Shown here piece by piece: positions 16,511 to 24,127 of a stretch of 64,000 nt of DNA. The notes beneath the pieces are model-generated. The model did not search any database and was not told where the DNA came from. It saw nothing but the letters and a program-made list of their open reading frames with translations. The position numbers and the translations under genes are program-made. Source of the stretch: Streptomyces sp. yr375. Its GTDB lineage: Bacteria; Actinomycetota; Actinomycetes; Streptomycetales; Streptomycetaceae. Numbering within the stretch: position 1 is the stretch's first letter; each line of letters begins with the position of its first letter. The DNA is taken from contig NZ_FOFF01000032.1 of the NCBI RefSeq assembly GCF_900110755.1, positions 1-64,000 on the forward strand. Reading direction: 5' to 3'.

Positions 16511-16728
16511 GCAGACCCCTTTCTCTGTGCAGCTTCCCAGTCTGCCCGGCAACTCGACGTGACCGCCAGCATGTTGATGCATCTGCTTCAAGCAAACTTG
16601 CATGGAGATTCCGTTGCGGGGCTTCCACTTCCCACGATACCTTCGTTGCGTCACTTCGTGTTCCCGGTTGGGTACGGGGGGTGACCTTGGTTCCACGTGT
16701 CCACAGATCGCAGACCCAGGGAGGACCT
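16511..16728. promoter_or_regulatory. Divergent control region of WhiJ-like cluster
   Basis: This 218-bp region separates the divergent XRE and RsbW-like genes. It contains CAAG-CAAA-CTTG (16589-16600), a palindromic element flanked by ATGCAT (16578-16583) and TTGCAT (16599-16604), and is less GC-rich than the flanking genes. It is the likely binding site for the XRE regulator and holds promoters for both directions, which I could not place with certainty. Confidence 0.5.
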
Positions 16729-17136
16729 ATGTCCGGGCGCACGTGCAACAGGAGGTTCCGGTTGCGTAAGGACTCGGTGCCGGCGGCCCGTGATCATGTG
16801 CGCGCGATATTGACGCTGTGGCTCCTCGGGGAGCTGGCGGACGACGCCGTCTCGATCGTGGGGGAGTTGGCGGCCAACGCCGTCGTGCACGCCAAGGGGA
16901 TCGGCGAGTTCTTCGAGGTGGGGCTGCGCCGTCGCGACGGCGTGCTGATCGTCGAGGTGTCCGACTCGTTTCAGTGGCGGATGCCCGAGAAGCTCGACGC
17001 CGACCCCGACGCCGTCGGTGGCCGCGGGCTCGTCATCGTCGAGGGGCTGTCCGACAAGTGGGGCGTGCGGCCCAGAGATGCCGGCAAGACGGTCTGGGCC
17101 CACCTCGCCGTCGGCCGTACGGAAGTGCCGTGTTGA
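16729..17136 (+). CDS. RsbW-like ATP-binding (anti-sigma/HATPase) protein
   Basis: A 135-residue single-domain GHKL ATPase of the HATPase_c_2 type. The N box is ELAANAVVHA and the G1/G2 region is DAVGGRGLVIVEGL. These short proteins resemble anti-sigma factor kinases such as RsbW/SpoIIAB, and in WhiJ-like clusters are the third conserved component. The partner sigma factor or anti-anti-sigma is not visible locally. ATG 16729 has GGGAGG five bases upstream; the longer frame from 16681 has no ribosome site. Its stop overlaps the start of the next gene. Confidence 0.88.
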   Translation: MSGRTCNRRFRLRKDSVPAARDHVRAILTLWLLGELADDAVSIVGELAANAVVHAKGIGEFFEVGLRRRDGVLIVEVSDSFQWRMPEKLDADPDAVGGRGLVIVEGLSDKWGVRPRDAGKTVWAHLAVGRTEVPC

Positions 17137-17519
17137 CCACGCGGCGGGACATGTGCCGCGCCCTGATCCGTCGCCCCGCGTCCGGGGGCCGCCCCGGCTG
17201 GTGGTGCGAGTGCGTCGCGCGTACGACGGACGGCGACGGTGACGGCGAAGTGTGGACGGTGCGGGTCCGGATGGGTGCCGCCGACACCCCGGAACGGGCG
17301 CTGGTGTGGATGCGTCTCGCCGTGCGCGTGCTGTTGTCGGCGCTCGATCCGGAGGATGTCGAGCGGACGTTCCGGTGGCTCGACCACGGTCAGTGGGAAG
17401 CGGTCATGCGGCTCAGGGCCGGGGAGCCGTACGTGTTCGTCGCGGCGTCGGGGAGTACGCGTGTCGAGTGGTCCGCCCGGCCGGTGCTGTTCCTTCCGCT
17501 TCTTCCCCGTCGGGGGTGA
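17130..17519 (+). CDS. Conserved small protein coupled to RsbW-like gene
   Basis: A protein of about 129 residues with GTG 17130 overlapping the ATPase stop by 7 bp and GGAAG just upstream; ATG 17151 is a shorter alternative. It is arginine-rich, with two Trp/Cys pairs near the N-terminus (GWWCEC) and a hydrophobic centre (VWMRLAVRVLLSAL), and ends with a VLFLPLLP segment. I do not recognise a domain. Coupling and codon use support it being real. It could be a regulatory partner of the ATPase, but nothing in the sequence proves that. Confidence 0.65.
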   Translation: MLTTRRDMCRALIRRPASGGRPGWWCECVARTTDGDGDGEVWTVRVRMGAADTPERALVWMRLAVRVLLSALDPEDVERTFRWLDHGQWEAVMRLRAGEPYVFVAASGSTRVEWSARPVLFLPLLPRRG

Positions 17520-17551
17520 CATCGCGCCAACTCCCGGCCGGAAACAACTCC

Positions 17552-17580
17552 TTGCTCATCCGCCCCTCTGAACTCAGAAT
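17552..17580 (+). promoter_or_regulatory. Promoter of secreted protease
   Basis: TTGCTC (17552-17557), 17-base spacer, CAGAAT (17575-17580), giving a leader of about 60 nt before the protease ATG, with AGAGGGG as ribosome site. Confidence 0.5.
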
Positions 17581-17646
17581 GCACATGACAAGAACAGTGG
17601 TGGCCGGAAGATCTCCGGTCGCTTTGTCATCAGAGGGGACCCCCAC

Positions 17647-18555
17647 ATGAGAAAGCCTCTCGTTGCCGCGTTCTTCGCTCTGGCCATCGCCGGGGCGGGA
17701 GCGGCACCCGCGGTCGCGGCGCCCATGAGCATGAACGTCGCGCCCGCCGACTCGGCTTCCGCGACAGCGGTCAAGGCGGACGCCAAGGCTGCTGCCGCCA
17801 AGGCCGCCGCGCCCACGTTGAAGGCCGTCAGCCTCGCCGGAACCGTCGCGCTGAGCAACTGCTCCGGCTCGGTCGTCCGCTTCCCGAACTCCCTGGACAC
17901 CGACCCGGCGTTGGTGATGTCCAACGGGCACTGCCTGACGACCGGTTTCCCGGAGCCGGGCGAGGTGCTCGTCAACCAGGCGTCCTCCCGGACCTTCGGG
18001 CTGCTGAACTCCGCCGGCACCAAGGTCGCGACCCTGCGCGCGAGCAAGCTCGCCTACGGGACGATGACCGACACCGACGTCTCGATCTACCAGTTGACCA
18101 GCACGTACGCGTCGATCAAGAGCTCCTACGGGATCTCCGCGCTGACCGTGCAGGACACCCACCCGACCGCCGGTACGGCGATCACCGTGGCCTCCGGTTA
18201 CTGGAAGAAGCTCTATAGCTGCAACATCGACGGCTTCGTGTACCGCATCAAGGAGGGTGACTGGACCTGGAAGGACTCGGTCCGTTACACCTCCGCCTGC
18301 CAGACCATCGGCGGCACCTCCGGTTCGCCGGTGATCGACCAGGCCACCGGCAAGGTCGTCGCCGTCAACAACACCGGCAACGAGGACGGCGAGCGCTGCA
18401 CGGAGAACAACCCGTGCGAGGTCGACGAGAGCGGCAACGTCACCGTCCACGAGGGCATCAACTACGCCCAGGAGATCTACCAGATCCCGGCCTGCTTCAC
18501 GACCGGCAACCAGCTCGACCTGAGCGCCAGCGGGTGCACCCTGCCCAAGCCGTAA
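17647..18555 (+). CDS. Secreted trypsin-like serine protease
   Basis: A 302-residue exported serine protease of the chymotrypsin/trypsin-like fold. A signal peptide (residues 1-25, AVAA cleavage) precedes an Ala/Lys-rich linker or pro-segment (about 35-58). The catalytic triad is recognisable: H95 in SNGHC, D144 in TDTDVSIY and S227 in GTSGSPV. Several cysteines could form disulfides (C72/C96, C192/C218 and a C-terminal pair). Length and motifs fit the Streptomyces extracellular trypsin-like peptidase group. It is monocistronic, with its own promoter upstream and a convergent D-aminoacylase gene downstream. Confidence 0.92.
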   Translation: MRKPLVAAFFALAIAGAGAAPAVAAPMSMNVAPADSASATAVKADAKAAAAKAAAPTLKAVSLAGTVALSNCSGSVVRFPNSLDTDPALVMSNGHCLTTGFPEPGEVLVNQASSRTFGLLNSAGTKVATLRASKLAYGTMTDTDVSIYQLTSTYASIKSSYGISALTVQDTHPTAGTAITVASGYWKKLYSCNIDGFVYRIKEGDWTWKDSVRYTSACQTIGGTSGSPVIDQATGKVVAVNNTGNEDGERCTENNPCEVDESGNVTVHEGINYAQEIYQIPACFTTGNQLDLSASGCTLPKP

Positions 18556-18571
18556 GGCGAAGTGGTGGGGC

Positions 18572-18601
18572 CGGTCCGTCACATGGGACTGCGACGGACC
18601 G
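18572..18601. terminator. Hairpin between protease and D-aminoacylase genes
   Basis: CGGTCCGTC and GACGGACCG form a 9-bp stem with a 12-base loop in the convergent gap. It overlaps the last codons of the minus-strand gene and may serve both directions. Confidence 0.5.
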
Positions 18602-20204
18602 CCCGCCCCGCCAGTACGTCCGTCCGCCGGCCGTCCTCGATCACGAAGCGGCCGTCGACCAGGACGTGCGGGACGCCCGTGGGGAGGGTGCGCGGATCGT
18701 CGTACGTCGAACCCGCCGCCACCGTCGCCGCGTCGAACAGCACCAGATCCGCCCGGTAGCCCTCGCGGATCAGGCCCCGGTCCGGCAGGCGCAGCCGGGC
18801 CGCCGGACGGCCGGTCAGGTGGGCGACGCACTCCTCCAGGGACAGGATCCCCAACTCCCTTGTGTAGTGGCCCAGATAGCGCGGGAACGTGCCGTATGCG
18901 CGCGGGTGCGGCTTCGCGCCCTGGAGGACGCCGTCCGAGCCGCCCGTGTGGACGCGGTGGCGCATGATCGTGCGGACGTTCTCCTCGTGGCCCACGTGCT
19001 GGAGGATCGTGGCGGACAGCCGGTCGTCGAGGAGTAGGCGGCGGGCCGTCGTCCACGGGGGTTCGCCGCGCAGTCGCGCCGACTGCTGGATCGTGCGGCC
19101 CACGTGGGCCGCCAGGCGTTCGTCGGCCACGCCCGAGATCTCGATCGTGTCCCAGTCGACCGGTACGCCGTGGCAGCCGTCCGCGCCGGTCACCTCCAGG
19201 TCGTGGCGGATACGGGCGGCCGTGTCGTCGTCCGCGAGGCGGCGCAGGATCTCCTGCGGGCCGCCCTCGCTCGCCCAACTCGGCAGCAGCGCCACGAGAG
19301 TTGTGCAGCCCGGCGTGTAGGGGTAGGTGTCGAGGGTGATGTCGGCGCCGGCGGCGAGTGCCTCGTCGAGGAGAGTCAGCAGGTCCGGTGCGCGGCCCTT
19401 GTTCACGCCGAAGTTCATGGTGGCGTGGGCCAGATGGAGCGGGCAGCCCGCCTGACGGGTCAGCTCGATCATCTCCGCGTACGCGGCCAGCGCGCCCGCT
19501 CCGTAACTGCGGTGGTGGGGGCAGTAGTAGCCGCCGTAGCGTGCCACCACCCGGCAGAGTTCGGTGAGTTCGGAGTCCGGGGCGTACATGCCGGGCGTGT
19601 AGGTCAGGCCGGACGACAGGCCCACCGCGCCCTGTTCCAGCCCCTCCGCCACCAACTGCCGCATCCGGTCCAGCTCTTGGGGCTTCGCCGGACGGTCCTC
19701 CCAGCCGACGGCCAGCGCGCGGACGGTTCCCTGGGGGATCAGATACGCCGCGTTGACGGCGATGCCCGCGCCGTCGAAACCGTGGTCCAGGCGGTCCAGG
19801 TACTCGCCCACCGAACGCCAGCCGAAGTCGAGTTCGTCGCCGTAGCCGTTCCAGCCGGTGATGGCCCGGCGGACCTCCTCCAGGGTGCGGTCGTCGACCG
19901 GGGCGTACGACAGCCCGTCCTGGCCGAGGACTTCGAGGGTCACCCCCTGCGCGGCCTTCGCGCTGTGGTCGGGGTCGCGCAGGAGGGCGAGGTCGCTGTG
20001 CGCGTGCATGTCGATGAAGCCGGGGGCGAGGGTCAGTCCCTCCGCGTCCAACTCCCTTACGGCCGTCGGGCGTTGGCAGCCCGCCGCGGCCGCCTCGCGC
20101 ACGATGGAGACGATCCTGCCGTCGTCGACCACGACATCCGCGCGGTAGGAGTCCGCGCCGGTGCCGTCGATGACGTCCGCGTCCCGGATGACCAGGTCTG
20201 CCAC
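18579..20204 (-). CDS. N-acyl-D-amino-acid deacylase (D-aminoacylase)
   Basis: A 541-residue amidohydrolase-superfamily enzyme that hydrolyses N-acyl-D-amino acids to D-amino acid and fatty or acetic acid. Metal motif MHAHSD (H67, H69), the HLAHATMN region near 260, and the GGSDG aspartate motif near 435 are present, and the length is typical. GTG 20204 has AGGGGAG upstream. It follows the DSD1-like gene by 12 bp, so the two are co-transcribed. Its products would feed that PLP enzyme. Stereospecificity is by family, not by sequence proof. Confidence 0.9.
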   Translation of the reverse strand: MADLVIRDADVIDGTGADSYRADVVVDDGRIVSIVREAAAAGCQRPTAVRELDAEGLTLAPGFIDMHAHSDLALLRDPDHSAKAAQGVTLEVLGQDGLSYAPVDDRTLEEVRRAITGWNGYGDELDFGWRSVGEYLDRLDHGFDGAGIAVNAAYLIPQGTVRALAVGWEDRPAKPQELDRMRQLVAEGLEQGAVGLSSGLTYTPGMYAPDSELTELCRVVARYGGYYCPHHRSYGAGALAAYAEMIELTRQAGCPLHLAHATMNFGVNKGRAPDLLTLLDEALAAGADITLDTYPYTPGCTTLVALLPSWASEGGPQEILRRLADDDTAARIRHDLEVTGADGCHGVPVDWDTIEISGVADERLAAHVGRTIQQSARLRGEPPWTTARRLLLDDRLSATILQHVGHEENVRTIMRHRVHTGGSDGVLQGAKPHPRAYGTFPRYLGHYTRELGILSLEECVAHLTGRPAARLRLPDRGLIREGYRADLVLFDAATVAAGSTYDDPRTLPTGVPHVLVDGRFVIEDGRRTDVLAGRAVRRSPM

Positions 20205-20216
20205 GGCCGAACTCCC

Positions 20217-21497
20217 CTAGAAGAAGGTGCGGATGTAGTCGACGACCGTGCCGTCCGCCTCGGCCAGCGGGATCAGCGGCCACTTGTCGAAGGACGTGCA
20301 CGGGTGGGACAGACCCAGGCCCACCCAGTCGCCGACCTGGAGATCCGCCTCGTCCGTGGTGCGCAGCCAGGCGTGCTGGTCGGAGAGCGCGGTCACCGAG
20401 ACGCCGGTGGCGGGGCGTTCCGTACCGTCCCGGCGGACCGCCTGGGCGAAGGGCAGGTCGAGGTCGTAGGCCGCGTCCCGCTTGCCCGCGTTGACGAACG
20501 CCTGGTCGGGGGAGGGGCGCGAGACGACCTGCGTCCAGAGCCGGAACGCGGGCTCCAACGCACCTTCCTCCGGGACCCGGTTGAACGGCGTCAGCTTGCG
20601 GTAGTGCCCGTCGTCGTGCGAGACGTACGCACCCGAGCGCAGCAACTTCAGTACGGGCAGGGAGAGTTCGGGAATCTCGGCGAAGACGTCGGCGACCGCG
20701 TCGAACCAGGCGCTGCCGCCCGCGCTGACCACGACCTCGTCCACACCCGTGCCCGCGAACCGCCCGGCCTTGTCGAAGTCGACGGCAAGGGCGACCAGTT
20801 GCCGCAGCCAGGCGCGCACCCGCTCCGGGTCGGCGCGCGGGACCTCGCCCTCGTAACCCGCGACCCCGACCAGCCGCAGGGTCGGCGCGGCGGCCACCGC
20901 GTCCGCGACCGCCGCGCACTCCGCCTCCGTACGGACCCCGGTGCGAGCGCCCGCACCGGCGGCCAGTTCGACGACGACGTCCAGGGGGCGGCGCGCGCCG
21001 CGCAGGGCGGCGTCCATCAGCTCGACCCCGCGCACCGAGTCGACGTAGCAGGTGAGGCGGAAGTCGTCGTCGGCGTCGAGTTCGGCGGAGAGCCAGCGCA
21101 GGGCCGCCGGGTCCACGACCTCGTTGGCGAGGAACACCCGCTGGACGCCGTACGCCCGCGCCACCCGCACCTGGTGCGGGACGGCGAGGGTGATGCCCAC
21201 CGCGCCCCGGTCGAGCTGCCGCTGGAAGAGCTGCGGGGCCATGGACGTCTTGCCGTGCGGGGCGAAGGCGAGGCCGTGGCGGGTCGCGTAGGTCTCCATG
21301 AGCGCGAGGTTGTGCTCCAGGCGTTCGGCGGAGAGGGCAAGGACGGGGGTGGTGAAGCCGCCGGTGAAGAGGTTGCGGCGCTGCGCGGCCAGCTCGCCGA
21401 CGGTGAGGCCGTCGGCGTCCGGCGGGAGGCCCTTGAAGCGGTGGTCGACGCGTTCCGCGGCCAGTCGGGCGAGCGCCTCGCGTGCCTCGGTCCTCAT
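20217..21497 (-). CDS. DSD1-like PLP enzyme (D-amino acid deaminase / D-threonine aldolase fold)
   Basis: A 426-residue fold-type III (alanine racemase-like) PLP enzyme of the eukaryotic-type D-serine dehydratase/D-threonine aldolase group. The PLP lysine is K83 in APHGKTSMAP; a C-terminal HPCTSFDKWP segment provides the His/Cys zinc site typical of DSD1-like enzymes. Bacterial members remove ammonia from D-serine-like amino acids or cleave beta-hydroxy D-amino acids. The neighbouring RidA, which hydrolyses the enamine/imine products of such eliminations, supports a deaminase role. It is first in the minus-strand operon with the D-aminoacylase. Confidence 0.88.
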   Translation of the reverse strand: MRTEAREALARLAAERVDHRFKGLPPDADGLTVGELAAQRRNLFTGGFTTPVLALSAERLEHNLALMETYATRHGLAFAPHGKTSMAPQLFQRQLDRGAVGITLAVPHQVRVARAYGVQRVFLANEVVDPAALRWLSAELDADDDFRLTCYVDSVRGVELMDAALRGARRPLDVVVELAAGAGARTGVRTEAECAAVADAVAAAPTLRLVGVAGYEGEVPRADPERVRAWLRQLVALAVDFDKAGRFAGTGVDEVVVSAGGSAWFDAVADVFAEIPELSLPVLKLLRSGAYVSHDDGHYRKLTPFNRVPEEGALEPAFRLWTQVVSRPSPDQAFVNAGKRDAAYDLDLPFAQAVRRDGTERPATGVSVTALSDQHAWLRTTDEADLQVGDWVGLGLSHPCTSFDKWPLIPLAEADGTVVDYIRTFF

Positions 21498-21517
21498 GGA
21501 ACCTCCCTGATCAGGAG

Positions 21518-21570
21518 CGTTGCGATATGTGCAACGTCCATTGCGTATGTCGCTGACTGCTGTCTAACAT
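21518..21570. promoter_or_regulatory. Divergent promoter and IclR-type operator
   Basis: CGTTGC-N7-GCAACG (21518-21536) is a perfect inverted repeat with 6-bp arms; a further half-site-like ATTGCGTATGTCGC follows at 21540. A plus-strand promoter TTGCGT (21541-21546), 18-base spacer, TAACAT (21565-21570) overlaps the second element. The IclR gene in the plus-strand operon is the obvious candidate to bind here and control both directions. Confidence 0.65.
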
Positions 21571-21630
21571 CTCGGCCACGCGGGGTCAACGGAGCCGCCG
21601 ACCCGCACCGGCACGGGAGTTACGAGCATC

Positions 21631-22809
21631 GTGACCGTCACTGGACCCTGCAACGCCCCCCGAGTGGTGGACGTCGTCGCGCTCGGCGAGTCCATGGTGA
21701 CCTTCCTGCCCTCCCGGCCCGGCCGCCTCGCCGACGTGCCGTCCTTCGACCGGGGCATCGGCGGCGCGGAGTCCAACGTGGCCTGCGCGCTGGCGGCGGC
21801 CGGACACGCGGTGCGCTGGGTCAGCCGGGTCGGGGCGGACGGCTTCGGCGACCACCTCGTCGAGGCCATCGGCTCGTACGGAGTGGACGTGGCCTCCGTA
21901 CGCCGGGACCCGGCCCGCCCGACCGGCGTCTACTTCCGCACCGCCGCCGACCGGGCCACCGCCGCCCACGAGGTCGCCTACTACCGCGCCGGGTCCGCCG
22001 CCTCCGTCATGGCGGTGGGGAACGTGGACCTGGCGGCGGCGCGGGCCGGACGCGTACTGCACCTGACCGGCATCACGGCGGCCCTGTCCGGGGACTGCCT
22101 CGCTCTCCTGCGCGAGCTGACGGCCCCCCGGCCGGGACGCCCGCTGATCTCCTTCGACGTCAACCACCGCCCCGGGCTGTGGCGCGGAACCGACGGTCCG
22201 CGCGTGCTCCTGGAACTGGCCCGCGCCGCGGACGTCGTGTTCGTGGGGGAGGACGAGGCGGAAGTGGCGTGGGGGGTCACGGGCGGGCCGACGGCGATCA
22301 GGGAGGTGCTGCCCGAGCCGGCCGTGGTGGTGGTGAAGCAGGGGGCGCGGGGGGCGACGGCGTTCGCCGGAATCGGTGAGGGAGTCCGTGACGGCGAGTG
22401 GGGTGGTGCCGCCCGGTCTGCGGGCCTTCGCCTTCGGCGGGACGGGGGCCGAGCGCACCGGCTTCGGCCCACGCCCGCTCCCGCTCCGGGTGTCGCCCCG
22501 CCGTCGACGGTCACTTTCGTGTCCGCCCCGGCGGTCCAGGTCAGTGCGGCGGTCGGTGCCGGGGACGCCTTCGCCGCCGGGTTTCTCTCCGCCACCCTGC
22601 GCGGACTGTCCGTGCGGGACCGGCTGCGGCACGGGCACCTTATGGCGGCCGCCGCCCTGACCGCCCCCGGCGACCTCGCCGTGCCCCCGACGCGCGCGCA
22701 CGCCGACCGGCTGGCCGCTCTCGACGATCAGGCGTGGGAGACACTGCGACTCGGCCCTGGCTGGATCCAGACACTCGAGGGGGCCGACGAGGAGGTACGT
22801 ACGCCATGA
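21631..22809 (+). CDS. PfkB-family sugar (2-keto-3-deoxygluconate-type) kinase
   Basis: A 392-residue ribokinase-superfamily kinase. The N-terminal ALGESMVTF and GGAESNVACALA motifs resemble 2-dehydro-3-deoxygluconate kinases. The catalytic GAGDAF motif is at 309-314, with D312 as base. Between GARGATAF (about 240) and VTFVSAPAVQV (about 292) it carries some 45 Arg/Gly/Pro-rich residues absent from usual family members, which may be an insertion or locally wrong frame. GTG 21631 is first in a coupled operon; its stop overlaps the IclR ATG by 4 bp. The sugar acid substrate is inferred, and its presence beside D-amino acid genes is puzzling. Confidence 0.85.
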   Translation: MTVTGPCNAPRVVDVVALGESMVTFLPSRPGRLADVPSFDRGIGGAESNVACALAAAGHAVRWVSRVGADGFGDHLVEAIGSYGVDVASVRRDPARPTGVYFRTAADRATAAHEVAYYRAGSAASVMAVGNVDLAAARAGRVLHLTGITAALSGDCLALLRELTAPRPGRPLISFDVNHRPGLWRGTDGPRVLLELARAADVVFVGEDEAEVAWGVTGGPTAIREVLPEPAVVVVKQGARGATAFAGIGEGVRDGEWGGAARSAGLRLRRDGGRAHRLRPTPAPAPGVAPPSTVTFVSAPAVQVSAAVGAGDAFAAGFLSATLRGLSVRDRLRHGHLMAAAALTAPGDLAVPPTRAHADRLAALDDQAWETLRLGPGWIQTLEGADEEVRTP

Positions 22810-23570
22810 GCCAGACCGTCGACCGCGCCCTGAGCATCCTGCCGCTGCTCGCCGAAGGACCCGCCGACCTCGGACAGGTCGCCGACCGCCTCGGCGTGCA
22901 CAAGTCGACGGCCCTGCGGCTGCTGCGCACCCTGCACGAACACGGCCTCGTCTACCGGCAGTCCGACCAGCGCTACCGGCTCGGCGCGCGTCTCTTCGCC
23001 CTCGCCCAGGAGGCGATGGAGAACCTCGACATCCGCGAGATCGCCCACCCCCACCTCGTCCGGCTGAACGAGACCTGCGGACACACCGTCCACCTCGCCG
23101 TCCACGAGGAGGGCGAGGTCCTCTACATCGACAAGGTGGAGAGCCGCTACCCGGTGCGCATGTACTCGCGGATCGGGAAGCCGGTGGCCATCACCGTCGC
23201 CGCCGTGGCGAAACTCCTCCTCGCCGATCTCCCCGAGGCCGAGCGCCGGGTGCTCGCCGACCAGCTCGACTACCCCCTCTACACGTCCCGTTCCACCCCC
23301 AACGCCCCCGCTTTCCTGCGGGAGTTGGAGAAGGTGCGCGAACAGGGCTGGGCCACCGACCTCGGTGGCCACGAGGAGTCCATCAACTGCGTCGCCGCGC
23401 CGATCCGGGGCGCCGACGGCCGGGTGGTCGCCGCGATGTCGGTCTCCGCGCCGAACGTCGTCGTCACCGCCGACGAACTCCTCACCCTGCTCCCGCTGGT
23501 GCGCCGCACGGCCGACGCCATCAGCGGCGAGTACTCCGGCAGGACACCGATCAAGGAAGCCACTTCATGA
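22806..23570 (+). CDS. IclR-family transcriptional regulator
   Basis: A 254-residue regulator. The N-terminal winged helix (about 1-65) contains LGQVADRLGVHKSTALRLLRTL; the C-terminal effector domain (about 75-245) shows the IclR pattern CGHTVHLAVHEEGEVLYIDKVE and SINCVAAPIRGADGRVVAAMSVS. It starts with an ATGA overlap on the kinase stop and ends with an ATGA overlap on ridA, so translation is coupled throughout. It probably controls the divergent operons through the palindromic site at 21518. The effector is unknown, perhaps a D-amino acid product or sugar acid. Confidence 0.94.
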   Translation: MSQTVDRALSILPLLAEGPADLGQVADRLGVHKSTALRLLRTLHEHGLVYRQSDQRYRLGARLFALAQEAMENLDIREIAHPHLVRLNETCGHTVHLAVHEEGEVLYIDKVESRYPVRMYSRIGKPVAITVAAVAKLLLADLPEAERRVLADQLDYPLYTSRSTPNAPAFLRELEKVREQGWATDLGGHEESINCVAAPIRGADGRVVAAMSVSAPNVVVTADELLTLLPLVRRTADAISGEYSGRTPIKEATS

Positions 23571-24001
23571 CCGAGAAGACCGCGACCGAGAAGACCGTGA
23601 CCGAGAAGGTCGCGCTCACCCCGAAGACGCACACCGCTCCGCCCGCGAAGTTCTCGCACGGTGTCCGCAAGGGCAACATCCTCCAGGTCGCCGGCCAGGT
23701 CGGCTTCCTGCCCGCCGAGGAGGGCAAGCCGCCGACGCCCGCCGGACCCACCCTGCGCGAGCAGACCCTCCAGACCCTCGCCAACGTCAAGGCGATCCTG
23801 GAGGAGGGCGGGGCGTCCTGGGAGGACGTGCTGATGATCCGCGTCTACCTGACGGACACCGGGCACTTCGCCGAGTTCAACGAGCTCTACAACCAGTACT
23901 TCGAGCACCTCGCCGAGGTACCCGCCGCCCGCACGACCGTCTACGTCGGCCTGCCCGCCGGTCTGCTCGTCGAGATCGACGCGCTGGCCGTCCTCGGCTG
24001 A
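23567..24001 (+). CDS. ridA: RidA-family enamine/imine deaminase
   Basis: A 144-residue RidA (YjgF/YER057c/UK114) protein, with an extra N-terminal Thr/Glu/Lys-rich tail of about 20 residues. The core keeps the IRVYLTD strand and the PAARTTVYVGLPAG segment with the substrate-carboxylate arginine, followed by VEIDALAVLG. RidA hydrolyses reactive 2-aminoacrylate and related imines to 2-keto acids and ammonia. Those intermediates arise from PLP-dependent serine/threonine dehydratases, linking it to the DSD1-like enzyme across the divergent promoter. It overlaps the IclR stop by 4 bp. Confidence 0.92.
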   Translation: MTEKTATEKTVTEKVALTPKTHTAPPAKFSHGVRKGNILQVAGQVGFLPAEEGKPPTPAGPTLREQTLQTLANVKAILEEGGASWEDVLMIRVYLTDTGHFAEFNELYNQYFEHLAEVPAARTTVYVGLPAGLLVEIDALAVLG

Positions 24002-24044
24002 TCCGTCACTTCCCCCAACTCCCGCACCCCGTAAGACGGTACGA

Positions 24045-24077
24045 CGGTACGGCGCACCCGACGCGTGCGCCGTACCG
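24045..24077 (+). terminator. Strong hairpin between ridA and gntP-like gene
   Basis: A perfect 13-bp stem (24045-24057 with 24065-24077) and 7-base loop lies in the 126-bp ridA-gntP gap. Without a T-tract it may be a partial terminator, lowering permease expression relative to the upstream genes, or an mRNA processing or stability element. Confidence 0.65.
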
Positions 24078-24127
24078 CGCTCACCCCTGCCCGAGAGCAC
24101 CAGTGAACCCACCCCGAGGACCCCCAC

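Noticed and set aside
17413..20919. 1168-residue minus-strand frame
   Set aside because: Shadow spanning three real genes in different directions; composition is low-complexity.
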